64,000 nt of DNA, taken from contig NZ_JAGGCS010000002.1 of NCBI RefSeq assembly GCF_022884085.1, positions 186,001 to 250,000 on the forward strand. The letters run 5' to 3'. Both the position numbers and the translations under genes were made by a program. The notes below the pieces were generated by a model. The model was not told where the DNA came from and searched no databases. It was given only the letters and a program-made list of their open reading frames with translations. Origin of the DNA: Paenirhizobium cremeum (GTDB lineage Bacteria > Pseudomonadota > Alphaproteobacteria > Rhizobiales > Rhizobiaceae). Below, one piece after another: positions 17,209 through 25,501 of this stretch (the first letter of the stretch is position 1; each line of letters begins with the position of its first letter).

Positions 17209-18390
17209 TCAGGCCGCCGCACGGCACATGGCGCGGAAGAAGGCGAAGTTGTCGTGCTTCAGTTCGTCGTCCAGCGGGTTGGGTTGCGACGAGAGCTTGA
17301 CGATGACGGTTTCGGTCGAGGGATCGACATAGAGCCATTGGCCGTGGATGCCGATTGCACAAAATGCGCCGTCGGCCTCGCCGGACTGGTACCACTTGCT
17401 GCGGTAGCGGCCGTTGGGCAGGAAGGTCGGGCCGGCCTGTTTCCAGGCTTCCGGATCGCCGGCAGTCTTCATGTCCTCGACCCATGCGGCGGGCACGACC
17501 TGCCGGCCACCCGCCGTGCCGCCATCGAGCAGCATCTGGCCGATACGGGCAAGATCGCGGGCCGTCACGCAGACGCCGCCGGCCGAACGCGCCGAACCTG
17601 CTGCATCGACGCTGACCAACGCATGGTTCTTCGCGCCGAGCGGCTTCCACAACAGGTCGGAGAAAAGGTCGGCATAGCGGCGGCCGCTGGCGCGCTCGAT
17701 CAGGATGCCGAGCAGGTCGGAATTGGGCGAGGCATAGTAGAAGCGTCCGCCATGGGCGCGGTCGGCCTTCTTCAGCGTCAGCAGGAATTCCAGAAGGGTT
17801 TCGGTCGGTGTGCCGGCTTCTGCAGGATTCCACAGTGTCGCGCGGCGATAGCGGGCAAAGGCGCCCATCCTGTCGAGATAGGCTTCCTCGAAATCGAGGC
17901 TGACGCGCATGTCCAGCACGTCACGGAAGCTGCAGTCGCCGTAAACAGAACCTTTCGCCTCGGGGAGATAGTCGGTGACCGGGCGGTCAGGGTCGATTGC
18001 GCCTTGCCCTTCGAGGATGCCGGAGACGAGGGCGGTCAGCGATTTCGAGATGGAAAAGACGATATGGCGGGCATTGACGTGGCAATGCGGTGCGTAATGT
18101 TCGGCGATAATCCGCCCGCCCTTCATCATCACGAAGGCATCGGTATGGGCATAATCGAGAAAGGCGCGGGGCGTCTTTGCGTCGGCAATGCCGGTGTCCA
18201 GCGGTGCGTCCAGCAGGGGCGCGCTTTCAAGCGTCGTTTCCGGCTGCTCTGCCGTCGCGCGGATCTCTGCTGTCGGCACGATCTCGCGCAGGTTCTGGAA
18301 GCTCCAGCGGCTGAAAGGAGCGGTGCGCCAGTTGGCGAGCGTCACGTCGCGGCGCTCGAAGCCATGGGCACTGTTGAATTCCGTGGTCAT
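17209..18390 (-). CDS. NylB-like serine hydrolase (beta-lactamase fold)
   Basis: 393 aa from ATG (MTTEFNSAHGFERR), with AGGGAAG about 9 nt upstream. Class C beta-lactamase fold with Ser113-x-x-Lys116 (SISK), a Tyr at about 219 in YYASPNSD, and a late IGIHGQWLYVDP. From memory, the 6-aminohexanoate-dimer hydrolase NylB (392 aa) has Ser112/Lys115, Tyr215 and Tyr170 at matching places, the last corresponding to Tyr171 here (EEAYLD). N- and C-terminal stretches (RWSFQNLREIVPTA; TVIVKLSS) also look alike. No signal peptide. It probably hydrolyses an amide or ester of an imported compound. Relatives include carboxylesterases, so the natural substrate is open. Confidence 0.85.
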   Translation of the reverse strand: MTTEFNSAHGFERRDVTLANWRTAPFSRWSFQNLREIVPTAEIRATAEQPETTLESAPLLDAPLDTGIADAKTPRAFLDYAHTDAFVMMKGGRIIAEHYAPHCHVNARHIVFSISKSLTALVSGILEGQGAIDPDRPVTDYLPEAKGSVYGDCSFRDVLDMRVSLDFEEAYLDRMGAFARYRRATLWNPAEAGTPTETLLEFLLTLKKADRAHGGRFYYASPNSDLLGILIERASGRRYADLFSDLLWKPLGAKNHALVSVDAAGSARSAGGVCVTARDLARIGQMLLDGGTAGGRQVVPAAWVEDMKTAGDPEAWKQAGPTFLPNGRYRSKWYQSGEADGAFCAIGIHGQWLYVDPSTETVIVKLSSQPNPLDDELKHDNFAFFRAMCRAAA

Positions 18391-18463
18391 GAAAAACACT
18401 TCCCTGAAACGGGAGAGCCGTGAAGGCTCCCCCGTCTTGATGCAGGCATCGATATGGACAGAC

Positions 18464-19498
18464 TTACTTCTGAACTTCGGTCCAGATCTTGGTGTAGAGT
18501 TCCTGAACTTCCGGAGCGCAGGCGAGGTTGAACTTGCCGGCTGCCTTGGCCGAATCCGGAATGTTGACTTCAGGCGCGGTCTTCATGTCTTCCGGCATAT
18601 AGGCTTCAGAACCCTTGATGCCGTTTGCATAGCGCGCGAAGGAGGAGATCATGGCGGCGTTCTGCGGGTCCATGATGAAGTTGAGGAAGAGCTTGGCGTT
18701 TTCAACGTTCTTGGCGTCCTTCAGGATGGTGGCGTTGTCCATCCAGATCGGGTAGCCTTCCTTGGGATAGCCGTAGACGATGTTCGGATTGGCGAGGCGG
18801 CCGCGGAAGGTGGCGCCATTCCAGTCGACCGAAGCGGCGAGGTCGCCCTTGGTGTATTTTTCGACCGTGCCGTAGTCCATGGAGATCCACTTCGGCTTGG
18901 CGGCGACCAGCAGGTCGCGGGCCTTCTTCAGAACGGTCAGGTCGCCGGTGCAGGGCTCGCCGCCGGCATAGGTGACGACCATGTGCATGACATCGGACAT
19001 TTCCGGAACGACGTTGACCTTGCCGACCAGTTCCGGCGGCGGGTCGAGGAAGATCGCGGACGTGTTCGGGTCGCCGGAATAGACCGACTTGTCGACGGCG
19101 ATGCCGGTCGTGCCCCACTGCCACGGAACCGAGTAGTGGCGGCCCGGATCGAACGGCACGTCAACCCACTGCGGATCGACGTTCTTGAAGTTCTCCATCT
19201 GGTCGGGACGGGATTCCAGCAGCAGCCCTTCGTTGATGAAGATCGGCAGGGCGCTGGCCGAGGGAACCACGATGTCGAAGCCATGGCCGCCCTGGCGGAT
19301 CTTGGCGAGCGCGGTGTCGTTGCTGTCGTAGTCGGTGAGCGTGACCTTGACCTTGTAGGTCTCCTCGAACTTCTTGATGAGTTCGGGGTTGGTGTAGTTG
19401 CCCCAGTTGTAGATGTTGAGTTCGCCTTCCGCGTGGGCGATCGCCGCGGAGGCCATCAGGGCCACCAGGCTGGCGGCAAGCTTCAGGGTATGCTTCAT
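18464..19498 (-). CDS. polyamine-type ABC transporter substrate-binding protein (PotD-like)
   Basis: 344 aa from ATG (MKHTLKLAASLVALMASAAIAHA), a clear signal peptide cleaved before EGELNIYNWGNYTNPELIKKFEETYKVKVTLTDYDSNDTALAKI, the hallmark start of PotD/PotF-type proteins. Later blocks are PWQWGTTGIAVDKS and NIPDSAKAAGKFNLACAPEVQELYTKIWTEVQK. Periplasmic. The family binds polyamines, opines, and various amine- or amide-bearing compounds. It is followed by the NylB-like gene and preceded by its permeases (17 nt), so its ligand is probably the compound the hydrolases act on. Confidence 0.93.
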   Translation of the reverse strand: MKHTLKLAASLVALMASAAIAHAEGELNIYNWGNYTNPELIKKFEETYKVKVTLTDYDSNDTALAKIRQGGHGFDIVVPSASALPIFINEGLLLESRPDQMENFKNVDPQWVDVPFDPGRHYSVPWQWGTTGIAVDKSVYSGDPNTSAIFLDPPPELVGKVNVVPEMSDVMHMVVTYAGGEPCTGDLTVLKKARDLLVAAKPKWISMDYGTVEKYTKGDLAASVDWNGATFRGRLANPNIVYGYPKEGYPIWMDNATILKDAKNVENAKLFLNFIMDPQNAAMISSFARYANGIKGSEAYMPEDMKTAPEVNIPDSAKAAGKFNLACAPEVQELYTKIWTEVQK

Positions 19499-19515
19499 GG
19501 TTCCCACTCCTGTGT

Positions 19516-20325
19516 TCACTCGGTTTTTTCGTTGGGTCTGCTGAGGAAGAAGAAGATCGTGACAACCGCCAGCGACAGCAGCAGAAACACTGTCGAGATG
19601 GCATTCATCTCCGGCGTGATGGACCGGCGCAACTGGCCCAGCATGTAGGTCGGGAGGGTGTCCTGACCGCCGGATTTCACGAATTCCGTAATGACCACGT
19701 CATCGAGGGAGATGACGAAGGCAAGCATGAGGCCGGCCAGGATGCCCGGCCAGAGCAGGGGCAGCGTGATGTAGCGGAAGGCCTTGAACGGCGTCGCATA
19801 GAGATCGGCGGCGGCGCGCTCCAGCGAAAGATCCATGTTTTCGAGGCGCGCCCTGATCGGAAGGTAGGCGAACGGCACGCAGAAAGCCGTATGCGCAATG
19901 ATGAGATAGCCGAGGCCGGAATAGCCGGTCCAGACCTTGATGCGCGAGAAGAGGATGAGCAGCGCCACCGCGGTGACGATTTCCGGCACCATCAGCGGCA
20001 TGTTGATGAAGGAATATTTGAAGGTGAGGCCGCGATAGGCCTCCGTCCGGGTCGTGGCGATGGCCGCAAGCGTGGCGACGGCGGTCGCGATCACGGCGGC
20101 GAAGGTGGCGATCTCGACCGAGCGGATCGAGGCCTCTATCACTTGGGTATTGTTCCAGGCCGCCGCGAACCACTGGAGCGAGAACCCTTCCCATCGGGCG
20201 ATGGACGAACCTGAGTTGAAGGCATAGACGACCAGCGTGGCGATCGGCAGATAGAGGATGAAGAAGCAGAGCATCGCGATGGTGGCGAAGCCCGGCTGTA
20301 CCCGGATATCGAAGCGATTACGCAT
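19516..20325 (-). CDS. polyamine-type ABC transporter permease (PotC-like)
   Basis: 269 aa, six predicted membrane helices, the first at about residues 14-36 (TIAMLCFFILYLPIATLVVYAF). The EAA loop reads ERAAADLYATPFKAFRYITLPLLWPGI, followed by FVISLDDVVITEFVKSGGQDTLPTYMLGQLRRSITPEMNAIST, which is diagnostic for PotC. It overlaps the preceding permease gene by 8 nt, showing tight coupling. Inner membrane. Confidence 0.94.
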   Translation of the reverse strand: MRNRFDIRVQPGFATIAMLCFFILYLPIATLVVYAFNSGSSIARWEGFSLQWFAAAWNNTQVIEASIRSVEIATFAAVIATAVATLAAIATTRTEAYRGLTFKYSFINMPLMVPEIVTAVALLILFSRIKVWTGYSGLGYLIIAHTAFCVPFAYLPIRARLENMDLSLERAAADLYATPFKAFRYITLPLLWPGILAGLMLAFVISLDDVVITEFVKSGGQDTLPTYMLGQLRRSITPEMNAISTVFLLLSLAVVTIFFFLSRPNEKTE

Positions 20326-21238
20326 GGCCGCCTCCCGTCTTTCCGGCGTTCTTCACGTAGTAGAGCATGGCGGCGAGCACGATGATGACCAGCGTGATCG
20401 ACAGCGAGGCGCCGAGCGGCCAGTTGCGGCCCTGGCCGAACTGCAGCTCGATCAGGTTGCCGATCATCAGGTTCTTGCCGCCGCCGAGGATGCGCGGGAT
20501 GACGTAGGACGACAGCGCCGGGATGAAGACGAGGATCGAACCGGCGATGATGCCGGGCTTCACCAGCGGAATGATGATGCGTCGCAACACCTGGAAGCGC
20601 GTTGCATAGAGATCGTAACCGGCCTCGACGAGACGGAAATCCAGCTTTTCCATGCTGGCATAAAGCGGCAGTACCATCAGCGGCAGGTGCACATAGGCCA
20701 TGCCGAGCAGGATGGCGAAGTCGGTGTAGAGCATCTGGATCGGCGCGGAGATTACCCCGAGCTTCATCAGGACCGTGTTCACCAGGCCTTCGTTGCGGAT
20801 CATTTCCTGAATGGCGAAACCGCGGATCAGCATGTTGGTCCAGAAGGGAATGGTAATCAGGAACAGCCAGACCTGACGATAACTCGCCGGCCGGCTGGCA
20901 ATGAAGTAGGCGGTCGGGAAGCCGAGGATCAGCGACAGGACCGTGGTCGCCAACGCCAGCTTGATCGAGCGCCAGAGAATGCTGACATGGGCATCGGCGA
21001 GGGACAGGGTGTTATCGAAGATGTCCCTTTGCAGGAACACGTTGAACCAGGCCTCGGTCGAGAATTCCCATTTCACATCGCCGTAATTGCCGGGGGCAAG
21101 GAAGGAATAGACGAGGACGATGAAGAGCGGGCCGACGCCGGCCAGACCGATAATCAGAAGCGCCGGGGCGCTGAGAAGCCAGCGGTTGCGGATATCCCGC
21201 CGTCTGGCATTTTCGGCTGCTTGCTGTGCTCCGCTCAT
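20318..21238 (-). CDS. polyamine-type ABC transporter permease (PotB-like)
   Basis: 306 aa with a charged cytoplasmic N-terminus and six membrane helices (first about residues 22-42, LLSAPALLIIGLAGVGPLFIVLVYSFL). PotB features are TAYFIASRPASYRQVWLFLITIPFWTNMLIRGFAIQEM and the EAA loop VEAGYDLYATRFQVLRRIIIPLVKPGI. It starts 2 nt after the ATPase gene ends and overlaps the PotC-like gene. Inner membrane heterodimer partner. Confidence 0.94.
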   Translation of the reverse strand: MSGAQQAAENARRRDIRNRWLLSAPALLIIGLAGVGPLFIVLVYSFLAPGNYGDVKWEFSTEAWFNVFLQRDIFDNTLSLADAHVSILWRSIKLALATTVLSLILGFPTAYFIASRPASYRQVWLFLITIPFWTNMLIRGFAIQEMIRNEGLVNTVLMKLGVISAPIQMLYTDFAILLGMAYVHLPLMVLPLYASMEKLDFRLVEAGYDLYATRFQVLRRIIIPLVKPGIIAGSILVFIPALSSYVIPRILGGGKNLMIGNLIELQFGQGRNWPLGASLSITLVIIVLAAMLYYVKNAGKTGGGHA

Positions 21239-21240
21239 CC

Positions 21241-22341
21241 TCAGTCCTTCAGGATCTGCGCGACATCGTCGCTGAGCTTGATGCCGACGGTCTGGCCTTC
21301 GCTATAGCCGCACGGGCCGCTGCGGCTGTTCTGCTGGCGCACGGTGAACAGCGAGCCTCCGTCGAGGCGGACGTTGATGGCCGTATCCGTGCCGAGATAG
21401 ACGATACTTTCGACCACGCCGGAGAGCGTCGCATCGGCGGTCGGTTCCATCAGCGCCGCATGTTCCGGGCGTATCACGATCGTCACCTTGCCGCTCGGGC
21501 TCGTCTGTTCGGGGAAGGTCGCGGGGATCTCCTTGCCGGAACGCAGACGTACCCTGGCGCTCGTGCCTTCGATGGAAACCACCTCGACCTCGAGGAAATT
21601 CGTCTCGCCGATGAAGTTGGCGACGAAACGCTCGGCCGGATGATCGTAGATCTCCCAGGGGCTACCCACCTGACGGACGGAGCCGGCCGACATGACCGCG
21701 ATGCGGTCGGACATGGTCAGCGCTTCCTCCTGGTCATGGGTGACGAAGATGAAGGTGATGCCGGTTTCGGCCTGCACGCGCTTCAACTCGATCTGCATTT
21801 CCTTGCGCAGCTTGTAGTCGAGCGCCGAAAGCGGTTCGTCGAGCAGCAGCACCTTCGGTTTGGGAGCAAGCGCGCGGGCGAGCGCCACGCGCTGCTGCTG
21901 GCCGCCGGAAATCTGGCTGACCTGACGGTCGCGCATCGGCGTCATGTGCACGAGTTCCAGCATTTCGGCGACCCGCGTCCTGATCTCGTCGGCAGGGCGT
22001 CCGAGCATCTTCAGGCCGAAGGCGATGTTTTCCGCAACCGTCATGTGCGGAAAGAGCGCGTAGGACTGGAAGACGGTGTTGACCGGGCGCTTGAAGGGGG
22101 GCAGCGGCGCGATGTCCTCGCCATGCAGCAGGATCTCGCCGGAGGTCGGAAAATCGAAGCCGGCGATCAGCCTCAGAAGCGTGGTCTTGCCGCAACCGGA
22201 GGGGCCGAGCAACGTGAAGAATTCATTTTCCTGAATGGTGAGAAAGACTCCGCCAAGGGCGGTGACCTGTGCGTTTCCGGCGCCGTAGAGCCGGCTTACC
22301 CCGCGGATTTCGATCGCGGCCTTCTTCGATGTCGAACTCAA
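21241..22341 (-). CDS. polyamine-type ABC transporter ATPase (PotA-like)
   Basis: About 366 aa if translation starts at the TTG at 22341 ([20 protein letters not shown]), which has GGGGA 7 nt upstream. An in-frame ATG at 22398 would add 19 residues but has no ribosome site. Walker [22 protein letters not shown], signature ISGGQQQR, Walker [17 protein letters not shown] and VTHDQEEA are all present. The C-terminal OB-type domain has VIRPEHAAL and [12 protein letters not shown], typical of PotA. First gene of the eight-gene leftward operon, read from the region 22342-22763. Confidence 0.92.
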   Translation of the reverse strand: MSSTSKKAAIEIRGVSRLYGAGNAQVTALGGVFLTIQENEFFTLLGPSGCGKTTLLRLIAGFDFPTSGEILLHGEDIAPLPPFKRPVNTVFQSYALFPHMTVAENIAFGLKMLGRPADEIRTRVAEMLELVHMTPMRDRQVSQISGGQQQRVALARALAPKPKVLLLDEPLSALDYKLRKEMQIELKRVQAETGITFIFVTHDQEEALTMSDRIAVMSAGSVRQVGSPWEIYDHPAERFVANFIGETNFLEVEVVSIEGTSARVRLRSGKEIPATFPEQTSPSGKVTIVIRPEHAALMEPTADATLSGVVESIVYLGTDTAINVRLDGGSLFTVRQQNSRSGPCGYSEGQTVGIKLSDDVAQILKD

Positions 22342-22763
22342 GAAATATCCCCGGTTTTTAGGTGGAATTTTCCGGCACTGTTTCACTTCAGCCGGCATGC
22401 GGCAAGGCTGCCGCCCTGCGCTTACCGACCCCAGACATCGACGCAATAAGCGTGCCACGCCCTGAAATGCATCCGGAATCCTCCCCTTGGGCACGTCCCT
22501 TGACCTTCACGGCCCGGACTCTCGCCATTTTCCTCCTTTTCGCCGCGGAGCGCTCCCATCGTTCCGGTCTCGGCGATCCTGCCGTGAACGGGCAGGATTT
22601 CGGCATGTTGCCTCAAAATTGGTCGATTGACCATTTTTATTTCAGGCCTTGTGGAGATTTTTCCGCCGTCGCCTTCACTCCACCGGTCGCTGCCATCGGC
22701 AATCCTTGACGGATGCTGCGCAAGCGCTTCTGATGGCCGCATCCTCAAGCCTGGAATGATGAC
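22342..22763. other. control region between the two divergent amide-catabolic operons
   Basis: 422 nt without a convincing gene. It must hold promoters for the leftward PotA-type operon and the rightward amidase operon. The half next to the ATPase gene is GC-rich and unremarkable. The half next to the amidase has an AT-rich block (22610-22645) containing the palindrome described separately. No terminator or RNA gene was recognised. Confidence 0.6.
22615..22638. promoter_or_regulatory. TGGTC-N4-GACCA palindrome, candidate GntR/FCD or TetR operator
   Basis: TGGTC (22620-22624) and GACCA (22629-22633) flank GATT, with outer AAAA (22615-22618) and TTTT (22635-22638) also complementary, giving a 24-bp palindrome with a single mismatched pair. 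TGGT...ACCA sites are typical of FadR/PdhR-like GntR regulators, but no GntR gene lies in the window. The TetR encoded at the end of the leftward operon is the local alternative. It is well placed to control both divergent operons. Confidence 0.5.
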
Positions 22764-24188
22764 GTGACCGATCCCGCCGACCTCGATGCCCTGTCGCTTT
22801 CCCGAGCCATCCACCAGAAGCGCATCACCTGCGAAGAGGCGATGGAACGGGTTCTCGAGCGCATTCAGCGGCTCAATCCGCAGATCAATGCCATCGTCAG
22901 CCTCAGGCAGCCCGCAGACCTCTTGGCCGATGCGCGCGAGCGGGACCGGGAGCTTGCCGCAGGGCGCTCGCACGGATGGCTGCATGGCATGCCGTTCGCG
23001 ATCAAGGATCTGAGCGAAGCGAAGGGCATAACCTGCACCTACGGTTCTCCGATCTACAGGAATTTCGTGCCGGATTTCGACGATATCCAGGTGGAGCGGA
23101 TCAGACGCGCCGGGGCAATCGTGATCGGCAAGACCAATACGCCGGAATGGGGCTTCGGATCGCACTCTTACAATCCGATCTTCGGCGTGACGCGCAATCC
23201 CTATGACACCGCGAGGAGCGCCGGCGGTTCGAGCGGCGGGGCAGGGGCGGCGCTTGCCGCAAGGCTCGTGCCGGTGGCCGACGGCAGCGACATGATGGGG
23301 TCGCTGCGCAATCCTGCGGCGTTCAACAACGTCGTCGGCTTCAGGCCGAGTTTCGGGCGCATTCCCGGCCTGCCGGGCAAGGATGCCTACATGAACCAGC
23401 TTTCGGTTCTCGGGCCGATGGCGCGCAGCGTCGCTGACGCTGCCGCGCTCCTCAACGTTCAGTCCGGCCATGACGGTCGTGATCCGCTGTCGTTTCCCGA
23501 GGAGCCTGTGCGGCTTCGCGCGGATTTCGATCCGAAGGGGCTCCGGGTCGGCTGGCTCGGCGATTTCGGCGGATACCTGCCGTTCGAGCCCGGCGTGCTG
23601 GAACTTTGCCGGGCAACACTTCCGGTTTTCGAGCGGATGGGATGCCGGGTCAGCGAGGTTCTCCCGGATTTCGACATGGAACGCCTGTGGTGGGCGTGGA
23701 CGACGCTGCGCGGCTGGCTGACGGCCGGGTCGCTTCGCAGCCACTACGAGAACCCGGCCGAACGCGCGCTTCTCAAACCCGAAATCCTGTTCGAGATCCG
23801 CACCGGCCTCAAGGTGACCGCCGACGATATCTATGAGGCATCGTCCGTCAGGACGGCCTGGTACCAGACGATGCTGCGGCTTTTCGAACGTCACGACTAC
23901 CTGGTCCTGCCGGCCGCGCAGGTGTTTCCCTTCGATGCCGATATTCCATGGCCGCGCGAAATCGATGGGCGGAAGATGGATACCTATCATCGCTGGATGG
24001 AGGTGGTGATCGGACCCAGCATGGCCGGTTTGCCAGTTGCGGCCATGCCGGCCGGTTTCGGGCCGGGCGGATTGCCTGCAGGCATTCAGATCGTCGGGCG
24101 GCCGCGCGCCGATGCCGCGGTTCTGGATTTGGCCCAGGCCTATGCGCGGGCAACCGACTGGCTTTGCAGGAAACCTTCTCTTGAATGA
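22764..24188 (+). CDS. amidase (amidase-signature family)
   Basis: 474 aa from a GTG start (MTDPADLDALSLSRAIHQKRITCEEAMERVLERI). The Ser-cisSer-Lys triad is readable: Lys81 in AIKDL, the cis-Ser in GGSSGGAGAALAA (about 156) and the nucleophile in MGSLRNPA (Ser180). The block normally reading GSDxGGSIR is GSDMMGSLR here, a slight variation beside the nucleophile. The C-terminus PAGFGPGGLPAGIQIVGRPRADAAVLDLA is typical. The family covers NylA-type cyclic-amide hydrolases, acylamidases and GatA-like proteins. First gene of the rightward operon; cytoplasmic. Substrate unknown. Confidence 0.92.
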   Translation: MTDPADLDALSLSRAIHQKRITCEEAMERVLERIQRLNPQINAIVSLRQPADLLADARERDRELAAGRSHGWLHGMPFAIKDLSEAKGITCTYGSPIYRNFVPDFDDIQVERIRRAGAIVIGKTNTPEWGFGSHSYNPIFGVTRNPYDTARSAGGSSGGAGAALAARLVPVADGSDMMGSLRNPAAFNNVVGFRPSFGRIPGLPGKDAYMNQLSVLGPMARSVADAAALLNVQSGHDGRDPLSFPEEPVRLRADFDPKGLRVGWLGDFGGYLPFEPGVLELCRATLPVFERMGCRVSEVLPDFDMERLWWAWTTLRGWLTAGSLRSHYENPAERALLKPEILFEIRTGLKVTADDIYEASSVRTAWYQTMLRLFERHDYLVLPAAQVFPFDADIPWPREIDGRKMDTYHRWMEVVIGPSMAGLPVAAMPAGFGPGGLPAGIQIVGRPRADAAVLDLAQAYARATDWLCRKPSLE

Positions 24189-24396
24189 GGTTTCGTGCGT
24201 CTCCAGCCCTCGTTTCGCGTCTGGCTGTCGATGAACGGCGGTGTTGTTCGCAATCTTTTTTTGTACTTGAACACGCCGGGATTTTGGTCCAACCATTAAT
24301 ATATCAGATAGCTGAAGCGGCGCCGACGGCTTGCTACGGTGAAATGGTTCGACGACGATCGCTTCGTCAAGGTTTTGTAATTACAGGTGCTTTTCG
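24189..24396. other. 208-nt gap with TGGT-N3-ACCA site before the dipeptidase gene
   Basis: The gap is AT-rich in the middle. TGGTCCAACCA at 24285-24295 is an inverted TGGT/ACCA repeat with 3-nt spacing, the classic FCD-type GntR operator shape, immediately before an AT-rich TAATATATC stretch that could be a -10. It resembles the TGGTC-N4-GACCA palindrome at 22620-22633, so an internal promoter controlled by the same factor is possible. Confidence 0.4.
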
Positions 24397-25452
24397 ATGG
24401 AACTGGTGTTCGACGGACATAATGACGTCCTGCTGAGGCTCTGGCGGAGCCGAGCAAATGGGACCGATCCGGTCGCCGAGTTCCGCAACGGCACCAGCGA
24501 GGGACATATCGATGGCCCCCGCGCCAAGGCGGGCGGATTGGCCGGCGGCCTCTGTGCCATCTACATCCCCTCGACGGGTGGCGATTTCGTTCTGAAGGAG
24601 CCGGACGAGAAAGGGCATTATGCGACCCCTCTCGAAGCGCCGCTGCAGCGCCAGCCCTCGCTCGACATCGCGCTCGACATGGCGTCGATCGCATTGCGTC
24701 TCGACCGGGCGGGTGCGTGGCGTCTCTGCCGTTCGACCGCGGAAATCCGCAGGGCCATGGAAGAGGGTATCTTCGCCGCCGTCATGCACATGGAAGGCTG
24801 CGAGGCCATCGATGACGATCTCGACGCGCTGGAAACCTTCCATGCCGCCGGCCTGCGTTCGCTCGGGCCGGTCTGGAGCCGCAACAACATCTTCGGTCAC
24901 GGCGTGCCGTTTGCTTTTCCCATGTCTCCCGACACAGGGCCGGGGCTCACCGATCTCGGCTTCGAGCTGGTCAAGGCCTGCAACCGGATGGGCATCCTGG
25001 TCGATCTCGCCCACATCACCGAAAAGGGGTTCTGGGACGTGGCGAAGGTCAGCGACCAGCCGCTGATCGCCAGCCATTCGAATGCCCATGTACTGACGCC
25101 GGTGGCGCGCAACCTGACCGACAAGCAGCTCGACGCGATCAAGGAAAGCCGCGGTCTCGTCGGCCTGAATTATGCCGTGACCATGCTGCGCGACGATGCG
25201 CGCGACGATGCCAAGACGCCGCTTTCCGACATGATCCGTCACATCGACCATCTCGTGAACCGCATGGGCATCGATTGCGTGGCGCTCGGTTCCGACTTCG
25301 ACGGGGCGACCGTTCCTGCCGATATCGCCGATGCGGCCGGCAACCAGAAACTGGTTGCGGCCCTGAAAGCCGCCGGATACGCTGACGAGGAGTTGAAAAA
25401 AATCTGCCGGGAAAACTGGCTGAGGGTTCTGGCATCCGCCTGGCACGAATAA
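24397..25452 (+). CDS. membrane-dipeptidase family (M19) zinc hydrolase
   Basis: 351 aa from ATG (MELVFDGHNDVLLRLWR) after AGGTG. Renal-dipeptidase fold: HxD at residues 8-10 (DGHND), the bridging Glu in HMEGCE, histidines in SHSNAH, LGSDFDGATVP, and the C-terminal ICRENWLRVL. Bacterial M19 enzymes cleave dipeptides, often with a D-amino acid at the C-terminal side. No signal peptide, so despite the family name it is cytoplasmic. Followed at 49 nt by the peptide-type binding protein, so it probably cleaves a dipeptide-like compound taken up by that importer. Confidence 0.92.
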   Translation: MELVFDGHNDVLLRLWRSRANGTDPVAEFRNGTSEGHIDGPRAKAGGLAGGLCAIYIPSTGGDFVLKEPDEKGHYATPLEAPLQRQPSLDIALDMASIALRLDRAGAWRLCRSTAEIRRAMEEGIFAAVMHMEGCEAIDDDLDALETFHAAGLRSLGPVWSRNNIFGHGVPFAFPMSPDTGPGLTDLGFELVKACNRMGILVDLAHITEKGFWDVAKVSDQPLIASHSNAHVLTPVARNLTDKQLDAIKESRGLVGLNYAVTMLRDDARDDAKTPLSDMIRHIDHLVNRMGIDCVALGSDFDGATVPADIADAAGNQKLVAALKAAGYADEELKKICRENWLRVLASAWHE

Positions 25453-25501
25453 GCCAGCGGTTGCCCGAAGGGCACCAACCTAACAAACAGGGGATACTAC
25501 G

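Noticed and set aside
22422-24296. 624-codon minus-strand frame opposite the amidase
   Set aside because: The amidase-signature residues are on the plus strand; this frame has no family resemblance.
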